Assembly (NCBI GenBank): GCA_029263315.1
Contig: JAJCXR010000042.1
Location: 1-64,000, forward strand
DNA from: Acidobacteriota bacterium
Lineage (GTDB): Bacteria > Acidobacteriota > Thermoanaerobaculia > Multivoradales > J023
DNA length: 64,000 nucleotides
Direction of reading: 5' to 3'
Below are positions 7,622-15,992 of this stretch, in pieces. The position numbers and the translations under genes were made by a program. Positions within the stretch are counted from its first letter, which is position 1. Each line of letters starts with the position of its first letter. Below the pieces are notes generated by a model. It was not told where the DNA came from and made no database searches. It saw nothing but the letters and a program-made list of their open reading frames with translations.

Positions 7622-8680
7622 TCAAACCTGGTGTAGCGGCAGCCAGGCCGCCAGCTGGCGCACCGTCTCTTCGGCCTGCTCGACCATCACCATGTGGCCG
7701 CTTTCGTCGATCACCTTTCCCTTGGCGTTGGCCATCATCGACTGAATCGCCTGCACCGTCGTCGGATGCACCACACGGCTTTGCGCCCCTTGCAAGACCA
7801 GCGTCCGCAGCTGGATCTCCGGCAGCAGGAGATCCAACAGGTGCGCTTGATCGCCCCCCCGCAGCTGCTGCCAGACTTTGAGGAAGAAGATCCGGTGCTT
7901 GGCAGCCTCTTCCGCTCGGTGGGCCTTCAACGTTTCGCTCATCGGCGGTGGTCGGTGAAAGAGGAAGTTGAGAAGGTTGTCGAAACCGGTGGGGGCGGCG
8001 ATCACCAGGGGGTTGAGACCGCGGGCCAAGAAAGTATCGAGCTCGGTCTCGGCGGGAACCCGCACCCCGAAGGGTTCGATGAGGGTCAAGGTCGCCACCT
8101 CGGCGGGCACACCGTAGGCGATGGCCGCGGCGATGGTGGCGCCGACGGAATGTCCGACCCAATGGGCCCGCTGGACGCCCAAGCGATGCACCAGGGCACG
8201 TAAGCTCTTGGCCTGGTGAGAGACGTCATAGGACAGATCGGGATTTTTGTCGTTCTGACCAAATCCCGGCAAGTCCGGTGCGATGACATGGGCGCCTAGT
8301 CGCAACAGGCCCTGGCTGACGGCCTCCCAGTCTTCCTTGGCACCGGCGAAGCCGTGCAGCAGGATGATGCTGGGAGAGTCGCCGGGGCTCCCCCCCTCGG
8401 CGTACCACAGCTCGAGGCTACCCACCGCCATGGACTTCAGCTGCATACCCGTGAGGGACTGCTGCAGGATCTCAGCGGTCTGTCGTTTCTTCTGCTCAGC
8501 TCGTTTGCGCAGTTTTTCCTGGCGCTCCCGCCGCTGTGCTTTGCGCTGCTCTTCGGCGGCCGCCTGATCCTGCTTGAGCCGCTTTTCCTTGATCCTGTCG
8601 AGCAAGCCGAAGCGCCGGACGACGACGATGACGATGAGCATCGCCACCAGCAGCCACCGAATCAATTCCGAATTGGTCAC
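7622..8680 (-). CDS. Membrane-anchored alpha/beta hydrolase
   Basis: 352-residue hydrolase tied to the membrane by one N-terminal helix (about WLLVAMLIVIVVV). A highly charged Lys/Arg/Glu/Gln-rich stretch follows, probably a coiled-coil stalk of some 50 residues, before the hydrolase domain. Catalytic features: HGFAGAKEDW after the first strand, nucleophile elbow GHSVGA, and DESGHMVMVE with the His near the C-terminus. The substrate is unknown; the domain resembles the large epoxide hydrolase/esterase-like group. The GTG at 8680 is preferred because GGGAGGA lies 8 bases before it; a longer frame begins with TTG at 8716. It is on the same strand as aroB, about 115 bases downstream, with no obvious functional link. 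Confidence 0.87.
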   Translation of the reverse strand: MTNSELIRWLLVAMLIVIVVVRRFGLLDRIKEKRLKQDQAAAEEQRKAQRRERQEKLRKRAEQKKRQTAEILQQSLTGMQLKSMAVGSLELWYAEGGSPGDSPSIILLHGFAGAKEDWEAVSQGLLRLGAHVIAPDLPGFGQNDKNPDLSYDVSHQAKSLRALVHRLGVQRAHWVGHSVGATIAAAIAYGVPAEVATLTLIEPFGVRVPAETELDTFLARGLNPLVIAAPTGFDNLLNFLFHRPPPMSETLKAHRAEEAAKHRIFFLKVWQQLRGGDQAHLLDLLLPEIQLRTLVLQGAQSRVVHPTTVQAIQSMMANAKGKVIDESGHMVMVEQAEETVRQLAAWLPLHQV

Positions 8681-8794
8681 CAAGCCGTCCTCCCTCGACG
8701 CCGATCCACGAAACAAAAAATGTCATTTTCCCGCCGCGAGGATATCAAGCTTTGCTGCCGCAACCGAGCTGGTGAGACAAATGATCTCCTTGTT

Positions 8795-9913
8795 TCAATC
8801 GGCAGCAAACCACGGGTCGAGCAAAAAACCTGGCAACAGGTCGCTCACCTCCCGATCGGCAATGCCGCTCACCATGCCGCCGGCCCCCACCGCCGTCGGT
8901 AGGACCCAGGTCAGCCCTTGCTCGGTCATTTTTTTATCCCGCCCCATGAACATCGACAATCGGTCCACATCTAGGGGCGGCAACGGCGGCAGGTCACAGT
9001 TGCGCAGCAGATCGCTGAGGCGCTGCGCAGCCCCGGGCGCCAGGCCGCGTCGGGTCGCCAACCGCAAGGCGAAGAGCATGCCGTAGGCCACTGCTTCACC
9101 ATGTCGCAGATGTTTGTAGTCGAGCTCCGACTCGATGGCGTGCCCCAGGGTGTGACCAAAATTGAGAATACGACGCCAGTCGCCTTCCCGGGCGTCCGCC
9201 TCGACGACACGGCATTTGGCCGCCACCGCCGACGCCACCACCGGCACGAGGGCGGCGGGATCACCGGCCAACAACGACCCCAGCTGCGTTTCGATGAGAC
9301 CCAGGAGCTGGCTATCCAAGACCATGCCCTTCTTGATCGCTTCGATGAGACCGGAACGGAGCTCACCCGTCGGCAAGGTGGCGAGTAACGAGGTATCCGC
9401 TAAGACGGCCACCGGGTGATGGAACAGACCGACGCTGTTCTTGGCCGCCGGCATGTCCACCGCCGTCTTGCCGCCGACCGAGGCATCCACCTGAGCCAAA
9501 AGGGTCGTGGGCAGTTGCACGTACTCGATGCCGCGCAGGAAACAGCCGGCGACAAATCCACCCAGATCACCTACCGTGCCGCCACCGAAGGTCAACAAAC
9601 GGCTGTCTCGCTTGCCACCCTCGACCAGCATTTGCTGCCACAGGTTGCCGGCATTGGCGAGGCTCTTAGCCCCTTCGCCATCCTCCACCAACAGGTCGAC
9701 CCGACGCCGAGCGCCAGCGGTCAAGGCTCCCAGACGGTCTCCGTGCAGCTCGAGTATTTTTTCCGTCGACACCACAAACAGGGTGCGATCCGCCAGCCAT
9801 GCCTGCCGTGCCGCCAGGGCATCCGGCCGCCGTAGCAGCTCAGCCCCCACCAAGATTTCGCTTTGCCCGGCGTCGTGGGTCAGGGTCTGTCGAAAGATTT
9901 CTGTATCGCTCAT
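8795..9913 (-). CDS. aroB: 3-dehydroquinate synthase
   Basis: Second step of the shikimate pathway: converts DAHP to 3-dehydroquinate using bound NAD and a divalent metal, in the cytoplasm. At 372 residues it has the usual length. Recognisable blocks: GGGTVGDLGGFVAG (NAD-binding), RGIEYVQLPTTLLAQVDASV followed by GGKTAVD, KNSVGLFHHP, then GLIEAIKKG, and NFGHTLGHAIE, which supplies metal-binding His. RDKKMTEQGLTWVLP is near the end. Start ATG 9913 with AGGAG 7 bases upstream. No other shikimate genes are nearby. It lies downstream of the very large kinase-SBP gene, separated by 145 bases that contain a hairpin (9930-9937 with 9962-9969). Confidence 0.97.
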   Translation of the reverse strand: MSDTEIFRQTLTHDAGQSEILVGAELLRRPDALAARQAWLADRTLFVVSTEKILELHGDRLGALTAGARRRVDLLVEDGEGAKSLANAGNLWQQMLVEGGKRDSRLLTFGGGTVGDLGGFVAGCFLRGIEYVQLPTTLLAQVDASVGGKTAVDMPAAKNSVGLFHHPVAVLADTSLLATLPTGELRSGLIEAIKKGMVLDSQLLGLIETQLGSLLAGDPAALVPVVASAVAAKCRVVEADAREGDWRRILNFGHTLGHAIESELDYKHLRHGEAVAYGMLFALRLATRRGLAPGAAQRLSDLLRNCDLPPLPPLDVDRLSMFMGRDKKMTEQGLTWVLPTAVGAGGMVSGIADREVSDLLPGFLLDPWFAAD

Positions 9914-10058
9914 CCGCCGCTCCTAGAATGCCCGTCGCGGGACGTTTCTCCCCCGCCCCATCGACGGGCCCCCTGTCGGTTGGTGTGTTGTCAAACCGCT
10001 GGCAGCCACCACTCCTTGGCAAGCCCCGTCGCCGGCGCGACCCTAACAGAGGTTCATC

Positions 10059-13000
10059 TCAGGGCGCAGACCACAGCTCTTCGTAGGCGACTTCCGGCAT
10101 GCCGAAGGCGAGCCGCAGCCCGGCAACCTGGGGTTGGGCAAAGCGGTAGACCTGCTCGTGAAACAGGGGCATCACCCTCGCTTCGCTCACCAGCTGTTGA
10201 TCGATGCGGCGATACAGCCCATGGCGCAATGCTTGATCCGTCTCGTGACGTGCCATTTCGATCTGTCGATCGAGCCCTTCTTCACCGCAGAGCTTGCCGT
10301 AGATCCCCTCCTCTGAATGCAGCAGCGAGACAAAACAATTGGCGTCGGGATAGCCCCCCAACCACCGGGTCACCACGAGATCGACATCGCCCTGCAGCAG
10401 TAAGCACCTCATCTCCCGGGTCGTCGAAGCGACAATCTCCAGCCTCATCCCTTGGCGCTGTAGGCTCGACGATAGGGCGGCAAAGAAGGAGGCATGCTGG
10501 TCACCGTAGACACTGTTGAGAGCCAGGCGCAAGGTGAGTCCGCTGGCGGCCGGGGGACGCGGGACCGGCGGCGCGGCCCTCCCCTGAGCCAGCTCCGCCG
10601 ACGCCCCCCCCCAGGTGCTCAACAGGCCGGGTGGAATGAGATGCCTTGCCCGATGCCCCAAAGACCCCAAATGGGAGGTCACCAAGGCATCGAGATCGAT
10701 GAGATCCGCCACATGCCGTCGTAGGTCGGGATCCTGCAACGGACCGCGATGGCATTGGGCCACCATGAAATAGGTCGACATGCCAGGCATTTCGACATAG
10801 CGGGCCGCCAAGGCCGTATCCGAGCGCAGGGTCGCGACATCCTCTGGACGCAGATGCGAAGCCAGGGCGAGCTCTCCGTCGCGGAAGGCGGTAAAAATCT
10901 CCCGCGAAGACTTGCCGATCTCGAAGACGAGGCCGTCACACTTCGGATAACCACTGCGTCGATATTCGGTAAAAGCCCGCAGCTCGAGACGGTCGTCGGC
11001 TTGCGGGCTATGGATGCGAAAGGGACCGGTGCCGACACATCCTTGGCGCCAGTCGCCGACGAAGGACTCGGTGCCCGCCGCCACGATGGCGGTGGTGGGC
11101 AAGGCTAGGAGAGCCGGGAAAAATGCCAAGGGCTGCTCGAGCTCGAGGAGCAATTCCCGTTCGGAGAGGATTTTTAGGCCCTGCAGATGGTCGCTTCGAC
11201 CCTCACGGAAGTCTTTGGCACCGCCCAACAGCGGGGCCAGGGCATCGCGGGCCGCCGCCTGGGGAGACCGCAGGAGCCGCTCCAAGGTGTAGCGCACGTC
11301 CTCGGTGGTCAGTCGACGGCCGTCGTGGAAACGCACATTGCCGGGCAAGCGGATGCGGAATCGGCGCCCCCCGTCTTCGCCGGTCACGCTCTCCGCAAGA
11401 TGCGGCACCACTTTGGCGTCGGGACCCACCCGCATCAGGGTCTCGAAAACGTTGGGCACCACCTCCGCCACCTCGGCCAGGGAAGCTTGCAGAGGATCGA
11501 GGCTGTGGATCGGTGCCGCCAGGGGGAATCGCAGAATGCTGCTGCGTGCTTCGCCGGAGCCTGAAGCCGGCGCGTCCGTCTTGCTCAAGGAGCGATAGTC
11601 GACATACGGTGGGTGGCGCAGCAAACGCAATCCGCGCACCTTGGGATGGGCGATTCGGTAATCGACATCGTGGAAGAGGGGCAAGAGCAAATCCCCTTGC
11701 CTCAAGCTTCTCTCGACCCGATGATAGATCTCCTCGCGGGGCCCCGGCTGACGCTCTCGCCGGGCCTGCAGCAGCTGCTCGTCAAGCTCCGCCGAAGGCA
11801 AAAAAGCGGCCAAGTACCCAACCTCGGAATTTAGCAACAGGTGGGTATAGCCATCGGGGTCGTCATACTCCGGCGACCAGCGGCCGAGGACCAAGTCGAC
11901 ATCGCCGGGCTGCCGCCACCGCCGCAAGAAGCTGGTGACGCCACCGTCTTCGAGGTCCACCTCCACCCCGAGCTGCCGCCACTCTTGGATCAAAGCCTGC
12001 AGGAAGCCGTGGTAACGCTGACTGAAGATGGGATGGGCGCAGACCTTCAAACGCCAAGGCCGAGATCCCGGCACCTCCGCCAGCAGACGCTTCGCCGCTT
12101 CCAGGCCCAGGGTCTCCGTTGTTTCTTCCAGGTGCCCCAGAATGCCCGGTGGCACCAAGCTGCTGGCGGGACGGGCGAATCGACCCGCCGTGCGCCAGAT
12201 CAGCTCGTCGACCTTCAGCACTCGGCTCAGGGCCCGGCGCAGCTTGGCGTGCCGGGCCAACGGCGCGTGGGTATTCCATATCATCAAGTAAATATTGCGT
12301 TGATTGGCTTCCACCATCTGGGAGCGGAAGCGGGCCTCCGACATCAAGTCGTCGAGATCGGAGGCGGTCAGATCCCCGGCCAGGTCCAGGGCTCCGGACC
12401 GCAAGCCGTGGGCCATGCCGGCGGCGTCGAGATCGGTACGGAAAGACAAACGATCCAACAGGGGCTCGGGCCCATGGTGGTGGGGATTTCGGGCAAGCTC
12501 GATGTGATCCGAGTCGACCTCGGTGAGATAAAAAGGCCCGGTGCCCAGCAGGCGACCATCGGCCAATCGGCGTACGACCGAGGTGCCGAGCCCGCAGAGC
12601 AGCACCGGGAAAATGGGCAGCGCTTCTTGCAGCCGAATGACCAGCTCGTGGGTCGACACCACCTCGATACCGCTCAACTCATCGGTTGTGCCGGTCAATA
12701 GGTCTTCAATGCCTTCGATAGCGGCGTAGGTGGTGCGTGAGCAGCCATAGGCGCTGCGTAATGCCAGGTGTTGCAACGATTCCTTGACCGTCTCAGCCTG
12801 CATCGGCGTGCCGTCCGAGAACCGGGCATCGGGATCGAGGAAAAAACGAAACGCCCGATCGTCCCCTTCGCCTTGCCAATGGCGGGCCAAAGAGGGCAAG
12901 AGATGGCCTTCGAAGTCGGGCCGTAGCAATGTTTCGAAAATATTGGCCAGGACTTCAATATCCTCGAAGGTCTCGAAGCTGCCGGGATCCAAGCTGGTGA

Positions 13001-15779
13001 CCGGATGGGGCAAGGCGGTGACCAGCGAGCCGCCTCGACAGCCGGCCTTGGCATCCCTCTCGCCGCGCAAAACTTCCACCTCGCCCATCAGGCCCTCAGC
13101 GGCTTGGTAGTCCCCCTGGAGGTTGGCGACGGTCGCACCGAGCAGCAACAGACGACGACGCAAGGTGACCGTCTCGGGGCCGTCAAGGCCGGTCAGACCG
13201 GCCCGCACCCAGCGCTGCACCTTGTCCACTTGCCGCAGCTGCCAGGCGATCTCCGCCACCAACAGCGCCACTTCCGCCACCTCCCTCGGCGTCCCGTGGC
13301 GTTGCACCGCCGGCACCGCCCGTTCCGCCTGACGCAAAGCCGGTTGCAGCCGTCCGGCGGCTCGCAGGGCCGTAGCCTGTAACCAACGCAGCTCCCCTTC
13401 CGCTTCCTGGGTTTCTTCGAGCTCGTCGATGGAAGGGTCTTCCTCGATGAATTCCAAACCCAGGGAGGTGCCTCGAATGACGTCGTCCCAGCTGCTGGAC
13501 TGCAAGGACTGTCGGGACTGCAACAGGGCATAGTGCACCGTCTTATCGGCCACATCGGCCTGCGAGAAATGATGCATCAGGGTGAGGTAGGGGGCCTCCC
13601 GTCGGTGCCGGCTCTTCTCTTCCAAGGCCAGCCCATGGCGGCGGTGCAAACCTCGGCGGCGGCGGCGCGGCAAACGATTGTAGAGGGCATCGCGGACAAC
13701 CCCGGAAGCAAATCTCAAGACATCGTCTCTGGCCCGCAAATCTTCTTCCAGGAATCCCTTTTCTAGCAGGCGCTCGATGGCTGCGTCGGCCCGTTCGGTA
13801 TCCCCCACCAGGTGCGCCAGATTCTCGAACTTGAAGCTGCGACCCAAGACGGAGGCCATGCCCAGGATCTCCCGGTCGGCTTCGGCCAGCCTTTCGAGCT
13901 GCGCCTCGACCAGAAGCTGGATAGTGTCCGGCAACCGGCCGCTCCTCAGCCCACCCTCGCTGCACAGCGCCAAAGCCCCCGACTGCCGAGTCCGTAATCT
14001 CCCGTCATCCTGTAGCACCCGCACCAACTCGCGCAGGAACAGCGGATTACCCTCGCTGATCTCGAAAAGATAGGCTGCCAGGCTATCGTCGATCGCCGTG
14101 CCGGTCAGGAAATGGACCGCCAACTGGCGATGTTGCTCGCCGTCCAAGGGCGGTAGAACCAGGAGGCCGCCGGACGGATCCTCCTCCAGACCGCGGGACA
14201 AGGCGTCCAGGGGATGCCGCCGGGTGACCTCTTCGCTGCGAAACGAGCCGATGATCAGCAGGGAGGCAGGGCTCAGACGCCGCGCCACATAGCGCAGCAT
14301 CTCGATCGACACATCGGCCACATGTAGGTCCTCGACCAGCAGCACGAGGGGCGCCTCGGCCGCCAAGTGGCCCAAGGTCCTGGCGATGCATTCGAAGATC
14401 GCCAGCCGTCCCTCGGCGGCGCCCTCCTCGGATAGGGTGGCATTCCAACTATCGCGGACCGCCGTCGACGGCGCTTCGGCAAGGCGCCCCAAGGCGGAGA
14501 TGTCTCGCAGCAGGGGGAAATAGAGCAAGAGCTCGCCCACCAGATCCCGCCACTCCGCATCTCCAGCTTCGCCATTCAACGTCGGGGTTGCTTCCGCTGA
14601 GGGATCGTCGAAGCTCACGGTGGGCATCTCACCACTGACTTGACGGAAGTAGTCCTCGATCAGCTCACAAAAACCTTGAAATGGAACGGCCCGTTCCGGC
14701 TCAGCAAAGCGGCCCCGTAGAACGCGGTGGCCACGCCGCCGGGCGAGGCTCTCCACCTCTTCCAGGAGCCGACTCTTGCCCAACCCCGCCTCGCCGCTCA
14801 CCAACCAGAGCTGACAACCTTCCTTGACGGAGCGCTGCAAGGCATCGCGCAGGCGGCGCATCTCCCGTTGCCGGCCCACCAGGGGCACCTCGGCCTGGCC
14901 GCCCTCGTCACCACCTTGGCTCTTTTGCCGGCCTTGGCGAGCGCTGCCCAGACGGTGGCTGGAAAAGTGGCGCAAGGCCGCCGCCAATTCCTCCCCATGG
15001 GGTCTTTCCTTCGGCTCCTTGGCCAAACATCGGTGCACGATGGCGGCCAACGTTGGATCGATTCCGCGTGCCACCAGGGGCTCCGGCGCATCGTGCACGA
15101 TGCGGTAGAGCATCGCCGCCGGAGGGCCCTTGAACGGCCGCTTGCCGGCCAGCAGCTCGTAGAGGATCGTGCCCAGGGCGTAGAGGTCGGCTTGACCGTC
15201 GATCTCCTTGGACAGCACTTGCTCGGGGCTCAGATAGGCCAGGGTACCGGGCAACTTGCCGGAGCGGGTGATGCGCGTTTCCTGGTGATCGAGGGCCAGG
15301 CCAAAGTCGGTGATCCAGGCCCGGCTCGGCGACGGCTTGCCGGGCGCATCGTCCCGGGCTGCGACCATCAGGTTGCTCGGTTTGATGTCCCGATGCACCA
15401 CCCCGTGCATGGAGCTGTAGGCCAGGCCCTCGGCCACTTGCGCTGCCAGCTCGATGATCTGAGGTAACCCCAGGTCACCCTGTTCTTGATGCTGGAAGAG
15501 GGTACGACCCCGCAGCACCGGCATGACGAAGAAGAGAAAGTTTTCGTGACGGCCAAAATCGTAGATCGGGACGATGGCGGGATGATCGAGACTGGCCGCC
15601 AGTCGGGCTTCCCGCTGGAAGCGAGCGATCACCGACTCGCCTAAGCGGTCGATGGAGAGGATCTTGACCGCCACATCACGGTCGAGCCAGGGATCGTGCC
15701 CCAGATAGACCACCGCCATGCCCCCACGGCCCAAAACCGCACGCAGCTCATAGCGATTTGAAAGCCTGTGGCCGATCAT
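10059..15779 (-). CDS. Ser/Thr kinase-ATPase-TPR protein with two SBP_bac_5 domains
   Basis: A 1906-residue multidomain regulator. Residues 1-275: Hanks-type kinase with GRGGMAVVYLG (17-27), Lys39 in VAVKIL, HRDIKPSN (129-136), DFG (158-160) and SPEQ; all catalytic motifs are present. Residues 297-720: AAA/STAND-type ATPase beginning VPLVGRQREM, Walker A SGEAGLGKSR (328-337), Walker B-like LVLLVEDLH (478-486). Residues 740-905: helical TPR-like region. Residues about 918-1398 and 1414-1906: two family-5 solute-binding domains, each with a typical start (SLDP..., NIFETLL or NVFETLM, then FSDGTP or FHDGRR). No signal peptide or transmembrane segment is visible, so the binding domains appear to be intracellular. 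In SgrR-type regulators an SBP_bac_5 domain likewise serves as a cytoplasmic ligand sensor. It is divergent from the c-di-GMP gene and the importer genes (15993-21279), which lack a binding protein. I infer an intracellular peptide or metabolite sensor kinase. Confidence 0.92.
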   Translation of the reverse strand: MIGHRLSNRYELRAVLGRGGMAVVYLGHDPWLDRDVAVKILSIDRLGESVIARFQREARLAASLDHPAIVPIYDFGRHENFLFFVMPVLRGRTLFQHQEQGDLGLPQIIELAAQVAEGLAYSSMHGVVHRDIKPSNLMVAARDDAPGKPSPSRAWITDFGLALDHQETRITRSGKLPGTLAYLSPEQVLSKEIDGQADLYALGTILYELLAGKRPFKGPPAAMLYRIVHDAPEPLVARGIDPTLAAIVHRCLAKEPKERPHGEELAAALRHFSSHRLGSARQGRQKSQGGDEGGQAEVPLVGRQREMRRLRDALQRSVKEGCQLWLVSGEAGLGKSRLLEEVESLARRRGHRVLRGRFAEPERAVPFQGFCELIEDYFRQVSGEMPTVSFDDPSAEATPTLNGEAGDAEWRDLVGELLLYFPLLRDISALGRLAEAPSTAVRDSWNATLSEEGAAEGRLAIFECIARTLGHLAAEAPLVLLVEDLHVADVSIEMLRYVARRLSPASLLIIGSFRSEEVTRRHPLDALSRGLEEDPSGGLLVLPPLDGEQHRQLAVHFLTGTAIDDSLAAYLFEISEGNPLFLRELVRVLQDDGRLRTRQSGALALCSEGGLRSGRLPDTIQLLVEAQLERLAEADREILGMASVLGRSFKFENLAHLVGDTERADAAIERLLEKGFLEEDLRARDDVLRFASGVVRDALYNRLPRRRRRGLHRRHGLALEEKSRHRREAPYLTLMHHFSQADVADKTVHYALLQSRQSLQSSSWDDVIRGTSLGLEFIEEDPSIDELEETQEAEGELRWLQATALRAAGRLQPALRQAERAVPAVQRHGTPREVAEVALLVAEIAWQLRQVDKVQRWVRAGLTGLDGPETVTLRRRLLLLGATVANLQGDYQAAEGLMGEVEVLRGERDAKAGCRGGSLVTALPHPVTSLDPGSFETFEDIEVLANIFETLLRPDFEGHLLPSLARHWQGEGDDRAFRFFLDPDARFSDGTPMQAETVKESLQHLALRSAYGCSRTTYAAIEGIEDLLTGTTDELSGIEVVSTHELVIRLQEALPIFPVLLCGLGTSVVRRLADGRLLGTGPFYLTEVDSDHIELARNPHHHGPEPLLDRLSFRTDLDAAGMAHGLRSGALDLAGDLTASDLDDLMSEARFRSQMVEANQRNIYLMIWNTHAPLARHAKLRRALSRVLKVDELIWRTAGRFARPASSLVPPGILGHLEETTETLGLEAAKRLLAEVPGSRPWRLKVCAHPIFSQRYHGFLQALIQEWRQLGVEVDLEDGGVTSFLRRWRQPGDVDLVLGRWSPEYDDPDGYTHLLLNSEVGYLAAFLPSAELDEQLLQARRERQPGPREEIYHRVERSLRQGDLLLPLFHDVDYRIAHPKVRGLRLLRHPPYVDYRSLSKTDAPASGSGEARSSILRFPLAAPIHSLDPLQASLAEVAEVVPNVFETLMRVGPDAKVVPHLAESVTGEDGGRRFRIRLPGNVRFHDGRRLTTEDVRYTLERLLRSPQAAARDALAPLLGGAKDFREGRSDHLQGLKILSERELLLELEQPLAFFPALLALPTTAIVAAGTESFVGDWRQGCVGTGPFRIHSPQADDRLELRAFTEYRRSGYPKCDGLVFEIGKSSREIFTAFRDGELALASHLRPEDVATLRSDTALAARYVEMPGMSTYFMVAQCHRGPLQDPDLRRHVADLIDLDALVTSHLGSLGHRARHLIPPGLLSTWGGASAELAQGRAAPPVPRPPAASGLTLRLALNSVYGDQHASFFAALSSSLQRQGMRLEIVASTTREMRCLLLQGDVDLVVTRWLGGYPDANCFVSLLHSEEGIYGKLCGEEGLDRQIEMARHETDQALRHGLYRRIDQQLVSEARVMPLFHEQVYRFAQPQVAGLRLAFGMPEVAYEELWSAP

Positions 15780-15888
15780 GCCCTTTCTCCCCCCTTACCC
15801 GATGAGATCAAGCCTGGTGACAGGCCCTCATAGTAGCAAACCCGCGGGCTTGGAGGGGATCGACGCCGGCCCTTCTAGTGTATGCTCT

Positions 15889-15967
15889 CTGGCGAACCAA
15901 GTCGCCAGTGAAGGCTGAGCTGCACAATCAGCTCGACAGTGATGAGCGAGCACTTCGGCCAAGTGCT
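15889..15967 (+). promoter_or_regulatory. Three tandem perfect hairpins in a divergent leader
   Basis: Three perfect stem-loops follow each other before the start codon at 15993: CTGGCGA/TCGCCAG (15889-15908, 6-base loop), GAGCTG/CAGCTC (15917-15934, 6-base loop) and AGCACTT/AAGTGCT (15949-15967, 5-base loop). They occupy the gap between the kinase-SBP gene and the c-di-GMP gene. A -10-like TATGCT lies at 15881-15886. It does not match the c-di-GMP riboswitch consensus I know. A structured leader or regulator sites for the divergent pair are both possible. Confidence 0.45.
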
Positions 15968-15992
15968 TCCACCTGGGTAGAGCGGAACCAAC

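Noticed and set aside
15881..15886. TATGCT as a firm promoter of the c-di-GMP gene
   Set aside because: No -35 element at 16-18 bases could be found, so it is mentioned only as a weak candidate.
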